Source of the DNA: an uncultured Bacilli bacterium
Lineage (GTDB): Bacteria; Bacillota_I; Bacilli_A; RF39; UBA660
Direction: 5' to 3'
Length of the DNA stretch: 30,048 nt
Assembly (NCBI GenBank): GCA_947591175.1
Contig: CANQDB010000003.1
Coordinates: forward strand, 1-30,048
Notes under the pieces: model-generated
Seen by the model: only the letters and a program-made list of their open reading frames with translations
The model's database searches: none
What the model was told of the DNA's origin: nothing
Program-made: the position numbers and the translations under genes
Shown here: in pieces, positions 7,869 through 15,459 of the stretch
Layout: every line of letters starts with the position of its first letter
How positions within the stretch are numbered: the first letter of the stretch is position 1

Positions 7869-8849
7869 ATGCTTACATTAAATAAAGTAATTGCCGTTGT
7901 CATGATGGGATTTTTATCTTCCGTTATTTTCGGTTTGATTTTAATTCCATTCTTAAGAAAAATGCATATCGGTCAGAGAATAAGTGCTTATGTCGGTGAG
8001 AATCATCGTAAAAAAGAGGGAACTCCAACGATGGGAGGACTTATATTTATAGTCCCGACTGTCATGATAACTCTTATTTTAGCAGCTTTTGGTTATCTTA
8101 CGTTAACTCCTGATTTAACAATAATTTTAATTGTCTTTGTGGGTTATGCCTTTTTAGGCTTTTTAGACGATTTTCTATCGATTAAACGTAAAGAAAACGA
8201 TGGTCTTACAGTTCCCCAAAAGTTCTTAGGTCAATTGATAATGGCGATTATCGTGTTCTATCTTTATATGCAAACAGATGGGGATACATCACTGGTAGTA
8301 AGTACTTTACATATCAACATCCAAATGGGTTGGTTCTACGGGGTGTTCTTGTTGTTTCTTTTAATTGGTAGTAGTAATGCCGTCAATTTAACAGATGGCC
8401 TCGATGGCCTCGCCGGAGGTTTATCAGCTATTGCTTTTGTCGCTTTCAGTTTGATTACCATGATGGTGGGTTACACTGACCTAGGTTTATTTACGTTCTT
8501 GCTAGCTGGGTCTCTCTTAGGTTTCTTAGTCTACAATACATATCCTGCCAAAGTCTTTATGGGTGACACAGGATCCTTAAGTTTAGGAGCAGTCATGGCC
8601 GTTATTGCAATACTCGTTCACCGTGAAATTACATTGTTAGTGGTCGCTTTCGTCTTTGTCATCGAAACGTTAAGTGTTATCTTACAAGTATTTTGGATTA
8701 AAGTGTTCCATAAGAAACTATTCTTGATGACTCCATTACATCATCACTTTGAAAAACTCGGTTGGGCCGAAACTGATATTGTTAAACTTTTCTGGATCGT
8801 CGGTTTAGTTCTCGCTATGGGAGGAATATATTTCGGTATTTGGATGTAA
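7869..8849 (+). CDS. mraY: Phospho-MurNAc-pentapeptide transferase MraY
   Basis: MraY transfers phospho-MurNAc-pentapeptide to undecaprenyl phosphate, making lipid I at the inner face of the membrane. The 326-residue protein has about ten hydrophobic segments and the family signatures: KKEGTPTMGGL near residue 50, the Asp pair in FLDDFLSIKRK, NLTDGLDGLAGG (Asn173-Gly183, with Asp176 and Asp179 in the active site), GDTGSLSLG, and the cytoplasmic PLHHHFEKLGW motif. Length is normal. An AGGAG ribosome site sits 9 nt before the ATG. The ftsW-type gene follows after 12 bp. murD, normally next to mraY in the dcw cluster, is absent. Confidence 0.97.
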   Translation: MLTLNKVIAVVMMGFLSSVIFGLILIPFLRKMHIGQRISAYVGENHRKKEGTPTMGGLIFIVPTVMITLILAAFGYLTLTPDLTIILIVFVGYAFLGFLDDFLSIKRKENDGLTVPQKFLGQLIMAIIVFYLYMQTDGDTSLVVSTLHINIQMGWFYGVFLLFLLIGSSNAVNLTDGLDGLAGGLSAIAFVAFSLITMMVGYTDLGLFTFLLAGSLLGFLVYNTYPAKVFMGDTGSLSLGAVMAVIAILVHREITLLVVAFVFVIETLSVILQVFWIKVFHKKLFLMTPLHHHFEKLGWAETDIVKLFWIVGLVLAMGGIYFGIWM

Positions 8850-8861
8850 GAAAGGATTTTT

Positions 8862-9950
8862 ATGAAAAAGAAAAAATGGGATAAGGTTCTTTTTATCGCC
8901 GTTTTGTTCTTAGTATTATTCGGACTCGTAATGATTTACTCTTCGTCCTCGATTTGGGCAGAATATAAATTTAATGATGCCTTTCGCTACGTCAAGAGTC
9001 AATTGTTATTTATCGTAATAGGAATTATTTTAATGATTAGTGTAGCGAAAATAGATTATACTTGGTACTATAAAAAGACAAACGTTATCTTAGGTGTTTG
9101 TCTTTTATTATTAGTGCTCGTTTTAATTCCTGGAATCGGAAGTGTTCGTAATGGAAGCCGTAGTTGGTTTGGTATCGGTTCTTTTGGAGTACAACCATCG
9201 GAGTTTGCAAAACTATCTCTAATTATTTTTACGGCTAAGTATTTATCGAAGAGTAACAAGTTTTTAAAGAATTGGAGAGTAGGAGTTCTACCTATTTTAG
9301 GTGTTCTTTTCTTAATATTTGGACTAATAATGCTCCAACCGGACTTTGGAACAGGTATGATTATTGTTCTAAGTATTTTAGCAATGCTCTATATTGCGGG
9401 CGTTAACATGAAGTTCTTTTTTGTCCTAGGAGCCTTAGGTGTTATCGGTATCGTTGTTTTAATTGCTATTGCTCCATATCGTATGGATAGAATTACGTCG
9501 TTTATTAATCCTTGGAGTGATCCTTTAGGAACAGGTTTTCAAATTATTCAAAGTCTCTATGCTATAGGACCAGGTGGTCTTTTAGGAATGGGTTTTCTTA
9601 ATTCCAGGCAAAAACATTTTTATTTACCGGAACCTCAAACGGACTTTATTTTTTCAATTATTTCGGAAGAGTTTGGGGTGTTAGGTGTTTTAATTGTAAG
9701 TGCTTTTTTCCTCATCGTTTTGTGGCGGGGTATAAGAACCGCTTTGAATACCAAAGATGCTTTTGCTAAGTACTTGGCTTTTGGAATGACTTTTCAAATT
9801 TTAATTCAGACAGTTATGAACTTGATGGTCGTTATCGGTTTGATTCCAGTCACTGGCGTAACTCTTCCATTCTTAAGTTATGGAGGAAGTAGTTTACTAG
9901 TAAGTTTAATCAGTGTTGGCATTATTTTAAATATTTCAAAAGATAGTTAA
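8862..9950 (+). CDS. ftsW: SEDS peptidoglycan polymerase, FtsW/RodA/SpoVE family
   Basis: A multi-membrane-span glycosyltransferase that polymerises lipid II into glycan strands with a class B PBP partner, here probably the product of the gene at 5859. The protein has about ten transmembrane segments. Signature blocks are MIYSSSSIWAEYKF near the N-terminus, NGSRSWFGIGSFGVQPSEFAK (the loop after segment 4, given here in two parts as NGSRSW and GVQPSEFAK), and PEPQTDFIFSIISEEFG starting at residue 256, containing the conserved Asp261. It ends with the LPFLSYGGSSLL motif typical of FtsW. Length 362 is normal. FtsW, RodA and SpoVE are not reliably separable by eye; the division-cluster neighbours favour FtsW/SpoVE. 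murG, often next, is missing. Confidence 0.9.
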   Translation: MKKKKWDKVLFIAVLFLVLFGLVMIYSSSSIWAEYKFNDAFRYVKSQLLFIVIGIILMISVAKIDYTWYYKKTNVILGVCLLLLVLVLIPGIGSVRNGSRSWFGIGSFGVQPSEFAKLSLIIFTAKYLSKSNKFLKNWRVGVLPILGVLFLIFGLIMLQPDFGTGMIIVLSILAMLYIAGVNMKFFFVLGALGVIGIVVLIAIAPYRMDRITSFINPWSDPLGTGFQIIQSLYAIGPGGLLGMGFLNSRQKHFYLPEPQTDFIFSIISEEFGVLGVLIVSAFFLIVLWRGIRTALNTKDAFAKYLAFGMTFQILIQTVMNLMVVIGLIPVTGVTLPFLSYGGSSLLVSLISVGIILNISKDS

Positions 9951-9962
9951 TAATTGTTAGCC

Positions 9963-10050
9963 AGGAAAATATAAAGGTAAAAATCCGATTATATTTTCCT
10001 GTAGGAAAATATAAAGGCAAAAATCCAACTATGTTTTCCTACAGGAAAAT
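9963..10050. repeat. Tandem 40-bp repeat, 2.2 copies, each a potential hairpin
   Basis: Units begin with AGGAAAATAT at 9963, 10003 and 10043, exactly 40 bp apart. The first two are full length and differ at a few positions; the third breaks off after 10 bases. Within unit 1, AGGAAAATATAA (9963-9974) pairs perfectly with TTATATTTTCCT (9989-10000). There is no T tail, so it does not look like an ordinary terminator. Confidence 0.85.
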
Positions 10051-10059
10051 ATGTAACAC

Positions 10060-10092
10060 ATTTTTAAGGTCGCAATTTGCGACCTTAAAAAT
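10060..10092. repeat. 33-bp palindrome P1 with GGTCGCA half-sites
   Basis: Two 16-bp arms around a single central T (10076): ATTTTTAAGGTCGCAA and its exact complement. T run first and A run last, the opposite of an intrinsic terminator on either strand. The inner half-site TAAGGTCGCA and its 3-nt spacing recur within the ORF6N gene at 10821-10851. Confidence 0.85.
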
Positions 10093-10188
10093 AGAAGTAA
10101 GAAAATAATTAAGATAATCTTGAAGTATAAATATAAATACCAAAAGGTTAATAATCTGATTAAACAATGAAAAATTTTTAGTAACACT

Positions 10189-10223
10189 TAATTTTTTGGT
10201 CGAAATTTTCGACTAAAAAATTA
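10189..10223. repeat. 35-bp palindrome P2 with GGTCGAAA half-sites
   Basis: Arms of 17 bp around a central T (10206) with a single G-T mismatch (10198/10214): TAATTTTTTGGTCGAAA facing TTTCGACTAAAAAATTA. It has the same T-run, GGTCG core, odd centre and A-run layout as P1, suggesting the two are related. Confidence 0.8.
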
Positions 10224-10557
10224 TATTGAAACTTCTCAAGATAGAATTTCTAAACTTGATGTTTCAATTTGAAACTTCAATTTTGATTTATCCTAGTTCA
10301 ATTCGAAAAAAACAAGAATAAATGCTAAAGATTAAACTTATCCATTATAAAGGTAAAATCAAAAATTAAAAATAGAAAACAGTTAAGTTTTTAGCTAATT
10401 TAAAATATAATTTATAATCTTTATGAAGTTTCAAGGATATTGAGGAATCTTTTTTTTGACTTTAATTTTTCGAGATAGAAAATATACAAATATTTATTAG
10501 ATAAAATGTAATGATTTTAATACTCTTTAAAAAACTTTAAAAATAATTAAAATACCA

Positions 10558-10586
10558 TTGACACAGGAACAAAAGTTCGATATATT
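10558..10586 (+). promoter_or_regulatory. Strong promoter of the ORF6N gene with an inverted repeat in the spacer
   Basis: TTGACA (10558-10563), 17-bp spacer, TATATT (10581-10586). The spacer contains GAAC-AAAA-GTTC (10567-10578), a small perfect inverted repeat exactly between the two boxes, where a repressor would block RNA polymerase. Confidence 0.75.
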
Positions 10587-10619
10587 TTATCTGTAGTTAA
10601 AGTGTAAGGGGGCTTTTGC

Positions 10620-11522
10620 ATGAATAGTATTATAATATCTGATGAAGTAAAAATTGAAAATATGATTTACGAAGTAAGAGGAAAACAAGTAATGTTGGAC
10701 TCTGATTTAGCAATGCTTTATGGGGTAGAGACTAAGAGAATTAATGAAGCTGTAAGAAGAAATTCTGAAAAATTCCCAGAAAGATTTTGTTTTAAATTAA
10801 ATAAAAATGAATATTTTGATATTCTAAGGTCGCAAAATGCGACCTTAGAATTAAAACAAGGTCAATATTCAAAATATTTACCTCAAGTATTCACAGAACA
10901 AGGTACAGCCATGCTTGCCACTATTTTAAAATCCAATGTTGCAACGCAAGTTAGTATTGCTATTATGGATGCTTTTGTAATGATGCGAAAATATATTTCC
11001 AACGACTTAATTCAACAAAAATATATTAATGATTTAGTAATAAAGCATGATGAGGATATTAAGTTGTTGCAGGAATCTTTTAATAAATTTGAAGAAAAGA
11101 AAAAAGATAATGAAATTTATTTTAATGGTCAAATCTATGATGCTTATTCGAAAATAGTTGATATTTTAAAAGAAGCACATGATAACATCATTATTATTGA
11201 TAACTATGCGGATAAAAGTGTTTTAGATATGATTAGAGATTTAAAAATTAAGATAACTATAATATGTAAAAGTAATGGTTTACTAAAAGGAATAGATATA
11301 AATAAGTATCAAAAACAATATAAAAATCTAAAAGTAGTTTATAACAATGATTTTCACGATAGATACATTATATTGGATCGAAAAGTTATTTATCATTGTG
11401 GAGCATCTCTTAATTATGCAGGTAGCAAAACTTTTTCAATTAATAAATTAGAAGATAAATTTGTAAAAGATAGCTTACTAGAGTATATAAATAAAATTTT
11501 AGCGAAAAGCCTTGTAATATAG
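10620..11522 (+). CDS. ORF6N domain protein with C-terminal phospholipase-D-like domain
   Basis: Residues about 14-115 are an ORF6N domain (VRGKQVMLDSDLAMLYGVET, then RINEAVRRNSEKFPERFCFKL and YLPQVFTEQGTAMLA), a DNA-binding module common in phage antirepressors and mobile-element regulators. A helical linker (about 125-165) leads to a PLD-like domain: IIIIDNYADKSVLDMI, then FHDRYIILD with His246-x-Arg248-x4-Asp253, a variant of HxKxxxxD with Arg for Lys, and YHCGASLNYAGSKTFSI. A single HKD-like motif means it would need to dimerise if it acts as a nuclease or lipase, or it may only bind nucleic acid. It has its own strong promoter, an AAGGGGG ribosome site and a terminator, and lies in a repeat-rich AT-rich island. 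Function is unknown; a regulator or defence/stress role is inference. Confidence 0.85.
   Translation: MNSIIISDEVKIENMIYEVRGKQVMLDSDLAMLYGVETKRINEAVRRNSEKFPERFCFKLNKNEYFDILRSQNATLELKQGQYSKYLPQVFTEQGTAMLATILKSNVATQVSIAIMDAFVMMRKYISNDLIQQKYINDLVIKHDEDIKLLQESFNKFEEKKKDNEIYFNGQIYDAYSKIVDILKEAHDNIIIIDNYADKSVLDMIRDLKIKITIICKSNGLLKGIDINKYQKQYKNLKVVYNNDFHDRYIILDRKVIYHCGASLNYAGSKTFSINKLEDKFVKDSLLEYINKILAKSLVI
10821..10851. repeat. 31-bp palindrome P3 inside the ORF6N coding sequence
   Basis: Arms ATTCTAAGGTCGCA (10821-10834) and TGCGACCTTAGAAT (10838-10851) are exact complements around AAA. It encodes ILRSQNATLE in the ORF6N domain. The 10-bp half-site TAAGGTCGCA and its 3-nt separation match P1. Confidence 0.85.
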
Positions 11523-11531
11523 GCTTTTTTT
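11505..11531 (+). terminator. Terminator of the ORF6N gene
   Basis: AAAAGCC (11505-11511) pairs with GGCTTTT (11522-11528), followed by more Ts; the TAG stop (11520-11522) is at the edge of the loop. Confidence 0.75.
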
Positions 11532-11532
11532 C

Positions 11533-11561
11533 TTGACGTGACGGCTCCTTACGATTATAAT
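11533..11561 (+). promoter_or_regulatory. Promoter of the VWA-MoxR-ankyrin operon
   Basis: TTGACG (11533-11538), 17-bp spacer, TATAAT (11556-11561). It begins two bases after the T tail of the preceding terminator. The expected start point is just before the AGGAGGG ribosome site of the next gene, giving a very short leader. Confidence 0.8.
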
Positions 11562-11585
11562 AAAACACTGCTAGGAGGGATTGTT

Positions 11586-13643
11586 ATGAGATTTTGGCGT
11601 TATGTAAAAAACAATGAAAATAATTTATCTCAAAAAAATGATTCCTCGGCTACCGAAAACGAACAAAGTGATACAAAATTGATGGACAAGCAGTTAGACT
11701 CTGATGAACCAAAAGATGTATCAAAACAAGATGAACAAGAGGTTACTTCCCAATCTCAAAATACAGAAGACGAATCTTCTTTAATCCAAGCTCCTGAAAC
11801 AACGCTAGATTCTAACGATAATAATAATGATTCTTTTACTGAAGATAAGAAAGAAGATTTACAAGAATCTTTTAAACAAGAAGAAGGGAAACAAGGTAAA
11901 GAAAATAGTCAAAGTCAAACTACTGATGAATCTCAATTGCCTCAAGAAAAGGAAACAAGTTCTTCACCTAAAACTTCTCAAGATTTACAAAGTTTACCAA
12001 AACAAATAACAGAACATAGTACTTTACATGATGAACGAGAGTCTGCTAACAATGATGGTTCACAAAGTATGGAAGAATCTTTGCCTAGTCAAGATAGACA
12101 AGATGAACCATCCCAAGAAGATTCATCTACACAAAACTCGCCAAATGATGAATCTAGTGAATCACCTGAATCTCAATCATCTATTGTATCATCAAACAAT
12201 ATGCCTTATATGAATATGCCAGGATTACCTAGTACTCAAGAACAAGAAGACCAAAGTGACTCTAGTGAAAGTTCTATGTCACCAAACGAATCATCTTTTG
12301 AAACTCCTAAACAAAGTAAGCATAGTACTCCAACTGAAACATCATCAAAAGATGCACCAAGTGCTGGTGATTCAACTGATAAGAAAAGTGATTCTAGCGA
12401 GGAAATAAAAAAAGAACCATCTAGCAAAACCCAACCAAATGATTCGCTTAAGTCTAGTGAAGAACAACAAGCAGAGCAAGAAAATAACTCTTTGAATTCG
12501 CCTGAAACTAAAGGCGAAGATACTAAACAAGATGATTCTTTGGGGCCAGATGGTAAAGATAACGAAACTTCGACTTCAACTGATTCTATAGAGACATCCC
12601 AAGAACGGCGACGTGAAAGTATTGAATCAACTCCTGAAACTTCTTCTTCTAAAAAAGAGACTCAAGAAACTGAGCCCCAAGAAAGTTCCAAGAAAATAAG
12701 AGATACACGTCCTTCTAAAGAACCAAGCGAAGATTTAGACAAAGAGAAATTAGAAAAACCTGAAAGAACTGAAGCCACTAACCAATTTTTAGGTCAGTTA
12801 GAAGAGCTTCCATCTTTTAAAGAGAGAAGTCATGGGGGAGCCTATTCCATCGATACTGAAAGTACTAGTGAAGTTCCCGAAAGCGTCATTCGGACCCTTA
12901 TCAATAAATTCTTGAATCAACGCTTTTGTAAAAGAGTGAGTGACTTAAATGTTCGAAGTAATGCTTTAGAACGCTCTGACGGCTTTTATAAATGGGACTT
13001 AAAAAAAGTTGTTAGACATTTAGAAACGGAACAATTAACTAAAGTGTTAAATGATAAATATGGTTATCAATATGCCGAAGGTAAATACGAAACAGTACCC
13101 TTATCTTTTTACTTCGATCTATCTGGAAGTATGAGTAGTTACACTAACTTACTAGCCGTGATGGCAATCGAACTATTAAAAAAAGATGTGAAAGTATTAG
13201 TAGGCTTTAATGAAAATGTTCATGTTCAAATCGACAAAGTGCCACCTAAATTTTCTCCAACCGAACTAGCGGACTTTTTGACTACTGCTGGCGATTGGTA
13301 TGCTGATGAAGATGATTACCAACGAAAGGCTAAAGGCCAAATCCAATATCGTATGGTTTCTAAAGATTTAGACGATTACTTGATTTCCAAGAAATGTGAA
13401 AAGTGTGTAGTCTTTGCCGATTGTGATCCGATGTATGCTGTTATTCGCTTATCGCAAAAAGCCCAAGTTTACTGGTTCAACTTTGAATACCGTTTTGATA
13501 GTGACGATCTACAAGGTTTTCAAGGATTTGTCTATGAAGTACACAATTTAAAAGATGTTCAAAATGGCTTACTTAAAGTTAATCAAAGAAGATTCGAAGC
13601 CTTAACATATATCGATAACCCTAAAACATTGAGGAGGAAATAA
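11586..13643 (+). CDS. VWA domain protein with long disordered Ser/Glu/Gln-rich N-terminus
   Basis: The start is placed at 11586 (MRFWRYVKNN) because AGGAGGG lies just upstream; the ATG at 11538 has no ribosome site and lies inside the promoter. Of 685 residues, about 12-395 are low complexity (Ser, Glu, Gln, Asp, Lys, Pro, Thr), with no signal peptide or LPxTG, so it appears cytoplasmic. The folded part, about 398-685, holds a CoxE-like von Willebrand A domain with MIDAS motif DLSGSMS (Asp511, Ser513, Ser515) and a later FADCDP segment. VWA proteins of this kind partner with MoxR-type AAA+ ATPases, and that partner begins one base after this stop. The operon probably acts as a chaperone-like or remodelling machine; substrate unknown. 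Confidence 0.88.
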   Translation: MRFWRYVKNNENNLSQKNDSSATENEQSDTKLMDKQLDSDEPKDVSKQDEQEVTSQSQNTEDESSLIQAPETTLDSNDNNNDSFTEDKKEDLQESFKQEEGKQGKENSQSQTTDESQLPQEKETSSSPKTSQDLQSLPKQITEHSTLHDERESANNDGSQSMEESLPSQDRQDEPSQEDSSTQNSPNDESSESPESQSSIVSSNNMPYMNMPGLPSTQEQEDQSDSSESSMSPNESSFETPKQSKHSTPTETSSKDAPSAGDSTDKKSDSSEEIKKEPSSKTQPNDSLKSSEEQQAEQENNSLNSPETKGEDTKQDDSLGPDGKDNETSTSTDSIETSQERRRESIESTPETSSSKKETQETEPQESSKKIRDTRPSKEPSEDLDKEKLEKPERTEATNQFLGQLEELPSFKERSHGGAYSIDTESTSEVPESVIRTLINKFLNQRFCKRVSDLNVRSNALERSDGFYKWDLKKVVRHLETEQLTKVLNDKYGYQYAEGKYETVPLSFYFDLSGSMSSYTNLLAVMAIELLKKDVKVLVGFNENVHVQIDKVPPKFSPTELADFLTTAGDWYADEDDYQRKAKGQIQYRMVSKDLDDYLISKKCEKCVVFADCDPMYAVIRLSQKAQVYWFNFEYRFDSDDLQGFQGFVYEVHNLKDVQNGLLKVNQRRFEALTYIDNPKTLRRK

Positions 13644-13644
13644 C

Positions 13645-15459
13645 ATGAAAGTAATAACAATTGATGAACTAAAAAAAGAAATAGAAGCGACTGGTTACTA
13701 TCCGACTGAAGAATTACTATACGATACCTTTAATGCTCTTTCTATTTTCCAAGAAGATGACCTTCACCCTGGACAAGATGTCTTTGCCCTTTGTTTAGAA
13801 GGACCTCCCGGAGCAGGTAAAACGGCATTCGCTAAAATGTATCGTAATCTAGTTAGTAACCACTTTGGTTATCCCGTTGAACTAGTCGAGTATCAGTGCG
13901 ATCCGGCAACCTCAGAAGAAAAATTAAAAGAAGATATCAGAATTGTAGCCGTCGTCACAAGAGATGGTAAAGAAGTAATAATTCCTGGTATTTTAGTAAA
14001 AACTGTCCAAATGTTAAACGAAGGTAAAAAAGTTATCCTCTTTATCGACGAGTACGATAAAGCAAGAGAAGAAACAGATTCCTTCTTTTTACAATTCCTA
14101 CAAGATGGTAAATTAAATGCTGTTCAATCCGGCGATATGGAAATTAAACCGGAATATAAAAACAACCTCCAAGTTATCTTTTGTAAAAATGATGCTAGGG
14201 AAGAGTTATCAGGGCCACTTACTAGACGTTTAAGAGTAATTCGTCTCGATTATATGGAACCAACTTTATTCCATACCGTGGCCAAAAGAGTCCTAATCGA
14301 TGAAAAAGAACCTAGTAAAAGAATCGAAGAATCACTTTTAAACTTAGTGACGCTTTTATATCAGTACGCCTATGAAATAAACGACTCCGTTTCCTTTAAT
14401 CGACTTCCTGCTTGTTCAGAGATGTTAATTGCTTTAGAGGATGCCAATCGCTTGATGACTTTAGCCAATGCTCCAAAATCAATTATTTACAAAACGATTA
14501 TCAAAAATATGTTTAAAAACAAGGACGACTTATCTTCCTTTGAAGAAAGTTTAAAAAAATCTCGTGATAAAGACACTAAACAACTTGCAACCCTTGTTGC
14601 CGATATGCAAAAAGATCAAAACATGGTTTCTTATGATCAACAAAAAGAAGAGTTGTTAAACCTCATGGCCAAGACTGTCTTACAAGAAGCTAGCAAACAA
14701 TATATCGCTAAACAAAAACAACTCGAAGATTTAATTTCTAGCTACGAAACACGATTCAGTTCACTTTACCAAAGATATCAAGACCAACTTAATGCTGAAC
14801 TTGAACAAATCAAACTTGAAAACGGTCGCTTATTATCGGATACTAGATTACCTAAAGCTAGTGCTAACTTTCCGATGGAAGCTATCAACTTAAGACGTGG
14901 CCAAAATATTTTCCAAAGTAGTACTAGAGAATGGATGGAAGTAGCAACAATCGAGGCTGGAACTCTTTCACATTCACTTTTAGTCGATCAATTAATCGAT
15001 AATGGCGAAGAGTTGATTCTCTATGAAAACGGTGTCCTACTTTTAGATTACGACGACTTTAAGCTTATTGCTTTTAGAGAAGAAGAAAACCCAACATATC
15101 ACGTGATGAGTGACTCTAAAATAGTTCCATCAACTTTCCTTTATAGTACTTATAGTTTTATCGACTTTTTAAGTAAGACGATGGATTTACAGGCCAAGTT
15201 ACAGGATAAAAGACCAAATAGTATAGCTGGCAGTTACGAAATAAATACCTTAATATATAACGACCAAGATCTTCCACTTGATAAAGTTGAAGGCTTAGAC
15301 CACGTATATCACTTCTATACCCGTGGATCTTTAAAAGATAAAAATACAATGAGTCAAGAAATTAGAACAGTCTCTAACATGAAGTGCGATGATTTACTAA
15401 CAGTTTTAAATATTTCTAATAGTTTACAACCTGATGCTAAGAAGGTGTATCAAAAATGA
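13645..15459 (+). CDS. MoxR-like AAA+ ATPase
   Basis: A P-loop ATPase of the dynein-related/MoxR branch: Walker A GPPGAGKT (residues 53-60), Walker B ILFIDEYDKA (Asp135, Glu136), sensor-like VIFCKND and an arginine-finger-like SGPLTRRLRVIRL near residue 190. At 604 residues it is nearly twice a typical MoxR. The extra C-terminal half includes a probable coiled coil (about 330-395, LQEASKQYIAKQKQLEDLIS) and a region I do not recognise. Its AGGAGG ribosome site is in the end of the VWA gene, from which it is separated by one base; its stop overlaps the next start (ATGA). AAA+ plus VWA pairs usually use ATP to remodel a target bound by the VWA protein. Confidence 0.9.
   Translation: MKVITIDELKKEIEATGYYPTEELLYDTFNALSIFQEDDLHPGQDVFALCLEGPPGAGKTAFAKMYRNLVSNHFGYPVELVEYQCDPATSEEKLKEDIRIVAVVTRDGKEVIIPGILVKTVQMLNEGKKVILFIDEYDKAREETDSFFLQFLQDGKLNAVQSGDMEIKPEYKNNLQVIFCKNDAREELSGPLTRRLRVIRLDYMEPTLFHTVAKRVLIDEKEPSKRIEESLLNLVTLLYQYAYEINDSVSFNRLPACSEMLIALEDANRLMTLANAPKSIIYKTIIKNMFKNKDDLSSFEESLKKSRDKDTKQLATLVADMQKDQNMVSYDQQKEELLNLMAKTVLQEASKQYIAKQKQLEDLISSYETRFSSLYQRYQDQLNAELEQIKLENGRLLSDTRLPKASANFPMEAINLRRGQNIFQSSTREWMEVATIEAGTLSHSLLVDQLIDNGEELILYENGVLLLDYDDFKLIAFREEENPTYHVMSDSKIVPSTFLYSTYSFIDFLSKTMDLQAKLQDKRPNSIAGSYEINTLIYNDQDLPLDKVEGLDHVYHFYTRGSLKDKNTMSQEIRTVSNMKCDDLLTVLNISNSLQPDAKKVYQK

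Larger units (their letters stand above)
9951..10619. other. Gene-free, repeat-rich 669-bp gap
   Basis: Very AT-rich sequence between ftsW and the ORF6N gene with no supportable gene. It holds 40-bp tandem repeats (9963-10050), two large palindromes (10060-10092 and 10189-10223), a smaller one (GTTTCAA-T-TTGAAAC, 10261-10275), and the ORF6N promoter at its right end. The frame through the first palindrome reads FLRSQFATLK (10061-10090), recalling LRSQNATLE in the ORF6N protein, so part of the gap may be a decayed ORF6N-related gene; no longer homologous frame is visible. Confidence 0.6.

Noticed and set aside
9963..10050. CRISPR array
   Set aside because: Units are directly adjacent with no spacers, only 2.2 copies exist, and no cas gene is nearby.
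10060..10223. Palindromes P1 and P2 as intrinsic terminators
   Set aside because: They have T runs before and A runs after the core, the reverse of a terminator on either strand; the T tail would be inside the 5' arm.
11538..11585. Upstream ATG start for the VWA gene
   Set aside because: The region holds the promoter (TTGACG to TATAAT), so it would not be transcribed; AGGAGGG marks the start at 11586.
12236..12427. Minus-strand 63-residue frame within the VWA gene
   Set aside because: It is an artefact of the Ser/Glu-rich low-complexity coding on the + strand; no ribosome site or homology.
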